Under the pieces are notes generated by a model. It saw nothing but the letters and a program-made list of their open reading frames with translations, was not told the origin of the DNA and ran no database searches. A DNA stretch of 64,000 nt from C-114 sp963745405. GTDB taxonomy: Bacteria; Chloroflexota; Limnocylindria; Limnocylindrales; CSP1-4. How positions within the stretch are numbered: position 1 is the stretch's first letter; each line of letters opens with the position of its first letter. This document shows positions 1 to 6,985 of this stretch, piece after piece. The stretch spans positions 124,001 to 188,000 of the forward strand of contig CAVUWY010000003.1 of the NCBI GenBank assembly GCA_963745405.1. The letters run 5' to 3'. Both the position numbers and the translations under genes were made by a program.

Positions 1-276
1 GACCCACTTCTGCTCATGGTGCCAGCGCCTGCCGGCGGTCGACCGACCGGGCACGGCCGCGATCCTCCGGCCCGCGAGCCACCGGACTGCCCGGGCCGGG
101 CGGACGCTGGACGACCCTCCCCGGAGCCGACGACCGGGGCCGTCATCGGCCTGACCGGCGCGGAGGCCGAGCATGCCCGGGAGGCGGCCCGGGCGCGCAC
201 CGAACGCACTCGCCGCGCGGCGGCGACCCGACGGGCGGCGGCCCGGAGCGCGGTCGGCGGCGGCTCCACCGACTGA
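1..276 (+). CDS. C-terminal end of an unidentified protein, cut by the window edge
   Basis: The frame is open from base 1 and stops with a TGA at 274-276 that overlaps the ATG of the ABC-F gene by one base (TGATG). That junction is typical of translational coupling and is the main reason to believe the frame is real. The visible tail is rich in Ala and Arg (a run ending in RRAAATRRAAARSAVGG) with no recognisable motif. An internal ATG at 16 exists but has no good ribosome-binding site, so the protein probably begins upstream of the window. It could be spurious, because GC-rich DNA keeps this kind of frame open by chance. Confidence 0.35.
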   Translation, partial: DPLLLMVPAPAGGRPTGHGRDPPAREPPDCPGRADAGRPSPEPTTGAVIGLTGAEAEHAREAARARTERTRRAAATRRAAARSAVGGGSTD

Positions 277-2306
277 TGTCGATCCTCCGCCTTTCCTCCA
301 TCCGGCGCGAGGTCGGCACGTTCACGATCCTCGACGACGTGACCGCCTCGCTCGCGCTCGGCGATCGGGTCGGCCTCGTCGGCCCGAACGGAGCCGGCAA
401 GACGACCCTCCTGCGGATCGCCGCCGGGCTCGACGAGCCCGACGCCGGCGAGGTCCAGCGGAAGCGCGAGGCGAGCCTCGGCTTCCTCCTCCAGGAGTCC
501 CATTTCGATGCCGCATTCATGGCGGCGCCGGACCTGCGGACGGCCGTCCGGGCAGGGGCCACCGTACTGGAGCGGATGGAGCAGGAGCTCCATGTGCTCG
601 AGCAGGCTCATCGGGTGACGGAGCCCGCCTACGAACGGCTCCAGCACGAGTTCGAAGTCCGCGGCGGCTACACCCTCGACCAGCGGGTCGATGAGGCCCT
701 GTCGGGACTCGGCTTCGAACCGGCAGAGTGGACCCGCCCGCCGGCGGCCATGTCGGGCGGCCAGCAGACCCGGGCAGCCCTGGCCCGGCTCGTCATCGCC
801 GACCCCGACATCCTGCTCCTCGACGAGCCCACGAACCACCTCGACATCGCCGCCCTCGAATGGACCGAGGAGCACCTCCGGCGGCGGTCGGGCTCGCTCA
901 TCGTCGCGTCCCACGACCGGGCCTTCCTCGACGCGACGGTCACCCGGATCTGGGAGCTCCGCGACCGCCGGGTAACGGTCTTCCGCGGCGACTACTCGGC
1001 CTATCACCGACAGCGGGTCGAGCGGGACGAGCGGGCGGCCAAGGACGCCTCGTCGCATGCAGCGGCCATCGTCCGTGAGCAGGAGCTCGTCCAGCGCTAC
1101 CGGAGCCATCGCAAGTTCAGCAAGATGCACGAGCACGAGGCCCGCCTCGATCGCCTCCAGGGCGAACAGGTCGAGGCGCCCCGCGCTCGGAAGCGCCTGC
1201 GCCTGCCGACGGGCTCACCGGCCGGGCATGGGCCGGCCCGCTCGGGCGAGACAGTCGTCACCCTCGACGAGCTCGTCGTCGGCTATCGGCCCGACCGGGG
1301 TGGGGCGGCCGAGGCGGTCGGAGAGCCCAAGCGGGTCGCCCGGGTCCCGTGGTTGACCGCGTCCCGGGGCGAGCGGATCGGTATCGTCGGGCCCAACGGG
1401 GCGGGCAAGACGACGCTCCTGCGGACGGTGGCCGGCGACCTGGCGCCCCTCGACGGCCGGCTCGCCTTCGGCAGCGCCGTCCAGATCGGCTACCTCGCCC
1501 AGCTCCGTGACGCCGCCATCCCGGGCACGACGGTCCTCGACGCGCTCCTCGCGGCGATGCCGGTGACCTCCGGCGAGGCCCGGTCGTACCTGGCCCGGTT
1601 CCTCTTCCGGGGTGACGACGCCTTCAAGGAGGTCCGCCTGCTGTCGGGCGGCGAGCGCTCGCGGCTCGAGCTCGCGCTGCTCGGCATCACGCCGGCCAAC
1701 CTGCTGCTCCTTGACGAACCGACGAACCACCTCGACATCCCGGCCCGCGAGGCGATCGAGGCGTTCCTCGCCGAGACGCCGGCGACGGTCGTCGTGGTCA
1801 GCCACGACCGCCGGCTCCTCGAGACGATCTGCGACCGGCTGTGGGTCGTCGACGACGGCCTCGCGGTCCCGTTCGACGGCGGCTATCGCGCCTGGCGGGC
1901 GGCGGTGAGCGACGGCTGGTCGCCGGATGCCGCGGCCGAGTCGGAGGCTCGGCGGCTCCACGGCCGTCCGGGTCGCGCGGCCGGCGACCGTCGCGACGGA
2001 GCGGGACCATCGGTAGGGGTGGTCAGCGCTCCCGCGGTGGGGTCCGCGCCGACCGCTTCGGCGGCCCGCCGCCCTCCGCGGTCGAAGCTTTCCAAGGACC
2101 AGTACCGCCGCCAGAAGGCGGCCATCGATGCCGACCTGACCCGCCTCGGCCTCCGCAAGAACCACCTCGAGCTGGCGATGACGGACCCGACGGTGAGCGC
2201 CAACTTCGTCGAGCTGCGCCGGATCACCTCCGAGCTGGCCGACGTCGAGGTGGCCCTGACCGCCGCCGAGGAGGCCTGGCTCGAGCTCGAGGAGCGGGCT
2301 CCATGA
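276..2306 (+). CDS. ABC-F family ATPase (EttA/Uup-like, ribosome-associated)
   Basis: Soluble tandem ABC ATPase of 676 residues with no membrane segments, the ABC-F layout. The first cassette has Walker A GPNGAGKTT near residue 38, signature SGGQQTRAAL near 160 and Walker B LLLDEPTNHLD near 180. The second has Walker A near 372, signature LSGGERSRLEL and a second DEPTNHLD. A charged linker joins the two cassettes, and the last ~75 residues (after a Ser/Ala/Arg-rich spacer) look like the coiled-coil arm seen in Uup-type members. Family knowledge: these proteins bind the ribosomal E site and tune translation or give antibiotic protection; which of these applies here cannot be told. The start overlaps an upstream stop (TGATG) and the stop overlaps coaE (ATGA). 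Confidence 0.93.
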   Translation: MSILRLSSIRREVGTFTILDDVTASLALGDRVGLVGPNGAGKTTLLRIAAGLDEPDAGEVQRKREASLGFLLQESHFDAAFMAAPDLRTAVRAGATVLERMEQELHVLEQAHRVTEPAYERLQHEFEVRGGYTLDQRVDEALSGLGFEPAEWTRPPAAMSGGQQTRAALARLVIADPDILLLDEPTNHLDIAALEWTEEHLRRRSGSLIVASHDRAFLDATVTRIWELRDRRVTVFRGDYSAYHRQRVERDERAAKDASSHAAAIVREQELVQRYRSHRKFSKMHEHEARLDRLQGEQVEAPRARKRLRLPTGSPAGHGPARSGETVVTLDELVVGYRPDRGGAAEAVGEPKRVARVPWLTASRGERIGIVGPNGAGKTTLLRTVAGDLAPLDGRLAFGSAVQIGYLAQLRDAAIPGTTVLDALLAAMPVTSGEARSYLARFLFRGDDAFKEVRLLSGGERSRLELALLGITPANLLLLDEPTNHLDIPAREAIEAFLAETPATVVVVSHDRRLLETICDRLWVVDDGLAVPFDGGYRAWRAAVSDGWSPDAAAESEARRLHGRPGRAAGDRRDGAGPSVGVVSAPAVGSAPTASAARRPPRSKLSKDQYRRQKAAIDADLTRLGLRKNHLELAMTDPTVSANFVELRRITSELADVEVALTAAEEAWLELEERAP

Positions 2307-2908
2307 CCGTCCGGATCGGGATCGGCGGCCCCATCGGCTGCGGCAAGTCGACCGTCGCCGGATGGCTCGGCGACCTCGGCGCGACGGTCGTCGACGCCGA
2401 CGAGCTCGCCCGTGACGTGACGGTCCCGGGCGAATCGGCGGCCGACGCGATCCTCGGCCGGTTCGGATCCGTCGTCGCCGCCCCGGCCGGTGGGATCGAC
2501 CGGGCGGCCCTGGCGGCGATCGTCTTCGCCGACCCGGCGGCGCTGCGCGATCTCGAGGCGATCATCCATCCCGCGGTCCGGCGCCGCATCGAGGCTGCCT
2601 TCGTGGCGGCCGAGCGGGCCGACGCTCCGGCCGTCGTCGTGGAGGCGATCCGGCTCGCGGAGAGCGGCCTGGCGGCCCTCTGCGACGAGGTCTGGTCGGT
2701 CGAGTGCAGCCCCGTCGACCAGCGATCGAGACTCATCGGGCGAGGCATGGCCGAGGAGGACATCGAGCGGCGGATGGCGGCCCAGGGGGACCTGTCGGCC
2801 CAGCTCCGCCCGATCGCGACCCGCATCATCGACGCGAGCGGCGAGCCCGCGGCCGTCCGCACCCGGGTCGCGTCCGCCTATGTCGAGGCGCTCGCGCGGG
2901 ACACCTGA
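2303..2908 (+). CDS. coaE: Dephospho-CoA kinase
   Basis: Catalyses the last step of coenzyme A synthesis, ATP-dependent phosphorylation of the 3'-hydroxyl of dephospho-CoA ribose, in the cytoplasm. The P-loop GGPIGCGKST lies at residues 6-15, followed by VVDADELARDV, where the Asp is the expected catalytic and Mg-binding site. The conserved IIHPAVRRRI and a V-x-C-S-P-x-D-Q-R lid segment follow. Length (201 aa) matches the family. The ATG shares four bases (ATGA) with the ABC-F stop, so the two genes are translationally coupled. It converges on the minus-strand cpaB gene 24 bp further on. Confidence 0.93.
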   Translation: MTVRIGIGGPIGCGKSTVAGWLGDLGATVVDADELARDVTVPGESAADAILGRFGSVVAAPAGGIDRAALAAIVFADPAALRDLEAIIHPAVRRRIEAAFVAAERADAPAVVVEAIRLAESGLAALCDEVWSVECSPVDQRSRLIGRGMAEEDIERRMAAQGDLSAQLRPIATRIIDASGEPAAVRTRVASAYVEALARDT

Positions 2909-2932
2909 GCGCCGGACCGTGCCGGCTCAAGG

Positions 2933-3841
2933 TCAGCTGCCGGGCGGTTGGGACGAGTTCGGGCCGGCCGGCGCCGCCGGCGATCCCGACGGGCCCGGCA
3001 CCGGAGTCGGGAACGGTGTCGGAGCGGGGCCGCTCGGGACGCCCTTGCCGGCCGGGTAGGCCTGGGGGATCGGCAGGCCGTAGCGCTGGATGATGAGGTT
3101 GGTCGTCTCGCCCATCCGGCTCGCATCGACCACCCGGGTATCGCTCGGGGGTCGGAGGGCGAGGCTGAACGCCCCGGCTCCGGTCGCCTCGAGGTGGCTG
3201 ATCTCCTCGCCGATCGCCTCTGAGACCTTCATCACGTAGAACGTGCCGGCCTTGGCGAGGACGGTGACGTTCTGGTACGTGATCTTGGTCGACTTGTCCG
3301 GGTAGTACGGGCCGGTCTCGACGACGCTCGCGGGGACCTGGATCGTCGCGGTCACGAAGACGTCGACGGCATCGCCCGGCCGGATGAGTCCGCCGACGGC
3401 GCGATCGTCGGGGACGGTCAGGGAGACTGCTCGCCAGGCCTCGCTCGTTGGGCCGACGGTCTCGCCGGGGCCGATGATGGAGAACTGGCCGCCCTGGCTC
3501 TGCGAGGCGAGGAAGTTCGAGTAGATGGGCTGGCCGGAGAGGATGGTCACGCCGGGCACGAGCCCGATGACCTTGGCCGGATCTGCATAGACCGCCTGGG
3601 CGTTCGTGTCGTCGACCGGGACCTCGCGGAGGGTGACGTCGTCGGGGGCGATCGCCTTGCGGGCGGGGATGTCGCGGGTGGCGACGACGATCGAGACCTT
3701 CGGCAGGCTGGCCGTGTTGGCCGCGCCCTGGGCCTGGTTGATGAGGAAGAAGGCGGCTGCGCCGGACAGGACCGCGAGGACGACACCGAGGACGACGATG
3801 TAGCGACCCCGTCGCGACGGGTCCTTGTACTCCATTTCCAT
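2933..3841 (-). CDS. cpaB: Flp/Tad pilus assembly protein CpaB (RcpC), SAF domain
   Basis: 302-residue protein with one N-terminal membrane anchor (IVVLGVVLAVLSGAAAFFLI, about residues 12-31) and a SAF domain (ATRDIPARKAIAPDDVTLREV). SAF domains are found in CpaB/RcpC of Tad secretion systems, which are thought to act in the periplasm or at the cell surface with the pilus. A Pro/Gly/Ser-rich tail closes the protein. I chose the ATG at 3841; an upstream in-frame ATG at 3934 would add 31 unlikely residues before the anchor. It is the last of four minus-strand Tad genes and lies 142 bp after the TadG-like gene. No ATPase or platform genes (CpaF, TadB, TadC) are in the window. Confidence 0.88.
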   Translation of the reverse strand: MEMEYKDPSRRGRYIVVLGVVLAVLSGAAAFFLINQAQGAANTASLPKVSIVVATRDIPARKAIAPDDVTLREVPVDDTNAQAVYADPAKVIGLVPGVTILSGQPIYSNFLASQSQGGQFSIIGPGETVGPTSEAWRAVSLTVPDDRAVGGLIRPGDAVDVFVTATIQVPASVVETGPYYPDKSTKITYQNVTVLAKAGTFYVMKVSEAIGEEISHLEATGAGAFSLALRPPSDTRVVDASRMGETTNLIIQRYGLPIPQAYPAGKGVPSGPAPTPFPTPVPGPSGSPAAPAGPNSSQPPGS

Positions 3842-3983
3842 GCTCAGGATCGCCTCTCCATGCTGCCCCCGGCATCGATCGGGTCCGATCGTATCGATGG
3901 CCCGGTGCGTTCGGTAACCGTTCGGAAGTACCAACCGCGCTCAGCAGGTGTCCGCGGCCCGATCGCGGACACCGGGCGGCCGC

Positions 3984-5579
3984 TCAGGGCTGGACGAGGT
4001 GGACGGGGTTGCCGCGGATCGACACCTGCCAGGTGGTCGTGTCGGTCGTCGTGTTGTCGAAGGTGTAGTTGATCTTCCACCAGCCGCCGAGCTCGCCGGC
4101 CGGCTCGCCCGGCGGGAGAGGGGCGTTATAGGTCTTGGGCAGGACGATCGTGAGGGTGACCCACGAGTTGTTGTACTGGCTGGTCCCGTTGATCGTCGTC
4201 GCCAGCGAGGTCACGTTGGTCCCGCTCTTCGAGCCGGTCGCGTTGGAATCGGCGGTGTAACTGAACGTCGCCGGGGAGTAGCCGGTCGACGTCGGCTTCA
4301 TGATCTGGAGCGACGAGTTGCCCGACGCGTCGCCCGGGTCGAACAGCTGGATGACCATCGTCTTGCCGGCGTGGACCGCCTCGATCCGGCTCAGGTAGAA
4401 CGACGTCGTCCCGTTGGCGGCATTGGCGTAGATGACCATCTTTCCGAGGCCGTAGACGTAGGGGGCGTAGGTCGGATTGGCCGCCACCGCCCGGAGCGAC
4501 CACATGTTCTCGGCGCTCGTGTTCTTCTGGTCGTTCGGATTGGCCGCGTTCGTCGTCGTGACCTGGAGGCGATACGTGCCCGGCGTCGTCACGGTCGTCA
4601 GCGTCCACCAGTGGTTGTGGTACGCGTCCACCTGGCAGTCGGGCAGGCTCCAGAACGAGTCGCTCGGCCAGCTCGCCTGGGTGTTCCTCAGGGCGGCGCT
4701 CTTGTCGACGGCCCGCTGGTTCGCGAAGAGGGTCCCCGACGAGGCGACCTGGACGTCGTCGGTGTAGTCGAGCGGCGTCGACGCGGGATCCGACCACAGG
4801 GTGTAGTAGGTCGACATGGCCGGCCAGTTGGTCGCATTCCACGGGATCCAGTGATCGCCCGTGCCCTTCTGGTCGTCGACCGCGCAAAAGCCTGGGTCGT
4901 AGAGGTCGATGTTCGTCGCGCCGGCGCCACTGGGGACGTCGATCGCGTACATGTAGCCGTTCGAGTCGTACTGGTTATTGAGCGTCGGATTCGGGTTGTA
5001 GTACGTGCCGTAGGCGTCGCCGTAGGAGCGGTTGGAGCCCTGCGACTCGGCCGCCGCCCAGAACCGACCGCTGTTGTCGCCGTACACGCTGAGCGGGCTG
5101 CCCATCGGCACCGGCAGGGTGTACTCGCCTGTCGCGGTGCGGGTGACTGTCACGGTCGGCATGCCGAACAGCGCGAGGAAGTAGGTCCGATACGTGCGGG
5201 TGATCGTCACGTCCAGTCGGCGATTCGACTCAGCGTCGACCGCGGTCGAGACGGTCGTCCCGCTGCCGGTCGTATAGCCGTTCTTCGTCGCCTCGGCCTG
5301 GGCCTTCGTCGTCGCCGTCGCGAAGTCGCCCGGCATGTAGGGGACCCCGGCGAGGGCTGCGGCCTCCGCCGCCAGCTGGACGTGAAGTGACTCGTTCCAC
5401 ATCGCCCCGACGTCGATGACGAGGGCGAGGATGCCGAACAAGAGCATGATCGAGAGGGCGAACATCACGATGATCTGGCCGCCAGCCCTGCCACCGCGGC
5501 CGATCGCGCCCGGAAGACGACCCGGCGACCGTCCGATCGCCGTGACCACCGCCATCGCCACCGAAGCGCGGCCGGTCAT
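3984..5579 (-). CDS. TadG-like pilus-assembly protein with large extracytoplasmic region
   Basis: 531 residues. The N-terminus has a basic stretch, then GGQIIVMFALSIMLLFGILALVIDVGAMW, the anchor type of TadE/TadG minor pilins. The sequence just after it (QLAAEAAALAGVPYM) matches the start of TadG/Flp-like proteins. The remaining ~440 residues are Thr/Asn/Tyr-rich with many aromatic residues, consistent with a beta-rich exported domain, and are less GC-driven in amino-acid choice than neighbouring cytoplasmic proteins. Its ATG shares ATGA with the stop of the upstream TadE gene. Role: probable minor pilin or surface adhesin of a Tad pilus (inference from family and context). Confidence 0.8.
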   Translation of the reverse strand: MTGRASVAMAVVTAIGRSPGRLPGAIGRGGRAGGQIIVMFALSIMLLFGILALVIDVGAMWNESLHVQLAAEAAALAGVPYMPGDFATATTKAQAEATKNGYTTGSGTTVSTAVDAESNRRLDVTITRTYRTYFLALFGMPTVTVTRTATGEYTLPVPMGSPLSVYGDNSGRFWAAAESQGSNRSYGDAYGTYYNPNPTLNNQYDSNGYMYAIDVPSGAGATNIDLYDPGFCAVDDQKGTGDHWIPWNATNWPAMSTYYTLWSDPASTPLDYTDDVQVASSGTLFANQRAVDKSAALRNTQASWPSDSFWSLPDCQVDAYHNHWWTLTTVTTPGTYRLQVTTTNAANPNDQKNTSAENMWSLRAVAANPTYAPYVYGLGKMVIYANAANGTTSFYLSRIEAVHAGKTMVIQLFDPGDASGNSSLQIMKPTSTGYSPATFSYTADSNATGSKSGTNVTSLATTINGTSQYNNSWVTLTIVLPKTYNAPLPPGEPAGELGGWWKINYTFDNTTTDTTTWQVSIRGNPVHLVQP

Positions 5580-6145
5580 GGGGTCGGCTCGAGGTGCATG
5601 ACGATCGAGTCCGACATCGCGATCGTGCTGTAGCCGGGGGTCGGGGCGAAGATGATGCCGAGCAGGGTCCCGAGCGGCGTCGTCGGGTGGAAGTCGTAGC
5701 GGATCCGGACCCCGATCGAGTCGCCGTTGAGCCCGGCCACCCGGTTCTGGGGCGGCCAGCCCGCCGTGCCGATCGGGTTCCCGTCGTGGTCGAACGAGTC
5801 GATGTAGCCGGCCACCGGCTTGCCCGCCGAGTCCGCCTTGTAGATGTCGATCGAGGTGATGTTGGTGATGAGGATCGGGTTGGTCAGTCCGCGCTGGACG
5901 GCGGCCACGATCGTCGCGTCGACCGTGCCGGGGGAGGACCCGCCGTTGCCGAGGCTCGCTCCGACCCGGGCGCCTTCGCGGGCGGCATAGGCCATCGCGG
6001 TCCGGTGGTCGAAGGCCGCGCCGTACTCGAGCATCCCCATGAGGACGAGGAGGAAGACCGGCAGGATGAGGGTGAACTCGACGAGGGACTGACCGCGCTG
6101 CCGGCCGCGGCCCCGGGTGCGGCCCAGCGGCGCTCGGCGGGTCAC
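5576..6145 (-). CDS. TadE-like minor pilin
   Basis: 189 residues. Arg-rich start, then the TadE-like signature GQSLVEFTLILPVFLLVLMGMLEYG (about residues 18-42), which holds the prepilin-type cleavage context with a Glu five residues into the hydrophobic segment, followed by AMAYAAREGARVGA. The start is taken as GTG at 6145, because its four bases GTGA contain the stop of the preceding TadE gene. An ATG at 6190 is also in frame but would overlap that gene by 49 bp. The stop overlaps the next gene by ATGA, so three Tad genes form one translationally coupled unit. Confidence 0.85.
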   Translation of the reverse strand: MTRRAPLGRTRGRGRQRGQSLVEFTLILPVFLLVLMGMLEYGAAFDHRTAMAYAAREGARVGASLGNGGSSPGTVDATIVAAVQRGLTNPILITNITSIDIYKADSAGKPVAGYIDSFDHDGNPIGTAGWPPQNRVAGLNGDSIGVRIRYDFHPTTPLGTLLGIIFAPTPGYSTIAMSDSIVMHLEPTP

Positions 6146-6717
6146 TGCTTCGGCTCCATGCGTAGCGTCGCCCCGTCCGACACCGGCCACGTCCGCCCGG
6201 AGCCGAGGGGCGTGATGCCGACGTAGGTGTAGCCGATCCGGACGCCGACGATGTCGAGGCCGGCGGCGAGCGAATCGTGGCGATCGGTCTGCGGGTAGCC
6301 CTCCGAACCGACGAGCGTGTACGGCTCGTCGACCGATCCGGGGCAGTCGAGGGTGCCCGAGCGGATGTAGTGGTTGGTCACGCCGGGCACCATCGCGCCG
6401 GTCGTGTCGGCCTGGAAGATGTCGACGCCGGTGATCCGCGTCTTGTCGATGGGCGCGGTGAGGGCGGTCTCGATGGCCTTGAGGATCGCGCAGTCGGCCC
6501 CGTCCTCGGCCCCGACCTCGGCGGCAGCGCTGGCGCCCTGGCGGGCGGCGAACTGGACGGTGAGGACGTTGTTGTAGAGGAAGCCGAACTCGATCATCCC
6601 CATCATCAGGAGGACGAAGATCGGCAGGGCGAGGGCGAACTCGACGAGCGCCTGCCCCGAGCCGGCGTCGGGTCGGGCGGGAATCCTCCGTCGCGTCGCC
6701 CCACCATCCCTTCGCAC
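6142..6717 (-). CDS. TadE-like minor pilin, first gene of the Tad set
   Basis: 191 residues with the same architecture as its neighbour: basic N-terminus, GQALVEFALALPIFVLLMMG then MIEFGF, followed by VQFAARQGASAAAEVG. The start is GTG at 6717, chosen because GGAG lies 5 nt upstream on the minus strand; another GTG at 6741 is possible. It heads the minus-strand Tad unit and is divergent from uvrB, with ~270 bp between starts. Paralogous to the next TadE gene, perhaps the pair of pseudopilins that Tad systems usually carry. What it assembles with is unknown, as no secretion ATPase is nearby. Confidence 0.82.
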   Translation of the reverse strand: MRRDGGATRRRIPARPDAGSGQALVEFALALPIFVLLMMGMIEFGFLYNNVLTVQFAARQGASAAAEVGAEDGADCAILKAIETALTAPIDKTRITGVDIFQADTTGAMVPGVTNHYIRSGTLDCPGSVDEPYTLVGSEGYPQTDRHDSLAAGLDIVGVRIGYTYVGITPLGSGRTWPVSDGATLRMEPKQ

Positions 6718-6943
6718 GTCCGCTCCACGAGCCGCCCGCACAGGTCGAATCGAGGCCCTCTTCGACCCTGATGACGGAGGATGGCAGCCGTAACGCCGAT
6801 GTTCGAGCGGCCTATTCGTCCCGCGCTCGTGGCCAATTCGTCCCGCGCATGCGGCGAACGTGCGGCCACGCTCGGGGGCCGTACGTCCATCGGGCCGCCG
6901 CGAGGCCGCGGGATCCGACCGTCGAACGCCCCGTTTGGCAGGT

Positions 6944-6985
6944 GAACGCTTGTTCCAATCAGCTCCGCGGTGGTACCGTTGCGAG
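6944..6985 (+). promoter_or_regulatory. SOS-type promoter of uvrB: LexA box plus leaderless -10
   Basis: GAACGCTTGTTC at 6944-6955 is a perfect GAAC-N4-GTTC dyad, the core of the LexA box known from Gram-positive bacteria. Its right half doubles as a plausible -35 (TTGTTC, 6950-6955). After 18 nt comes the -10 TACCGT (6974-6979), and 6 nt later the GTG start codon. LexA bound here would cover the -35. The -10 position predicts that transcription starts at or within a base or two of the GTG, giving a leaderless mRNA. Confidence 0.75.

Noticed and set aside
3948..5390. 480-codon plus-strand frame opposite the TadG-like gene
   Set aside because: Arg/Val/Gly-rich shadow; the minus-strand frame has the membrane anchor, coupling overlap and family signature.
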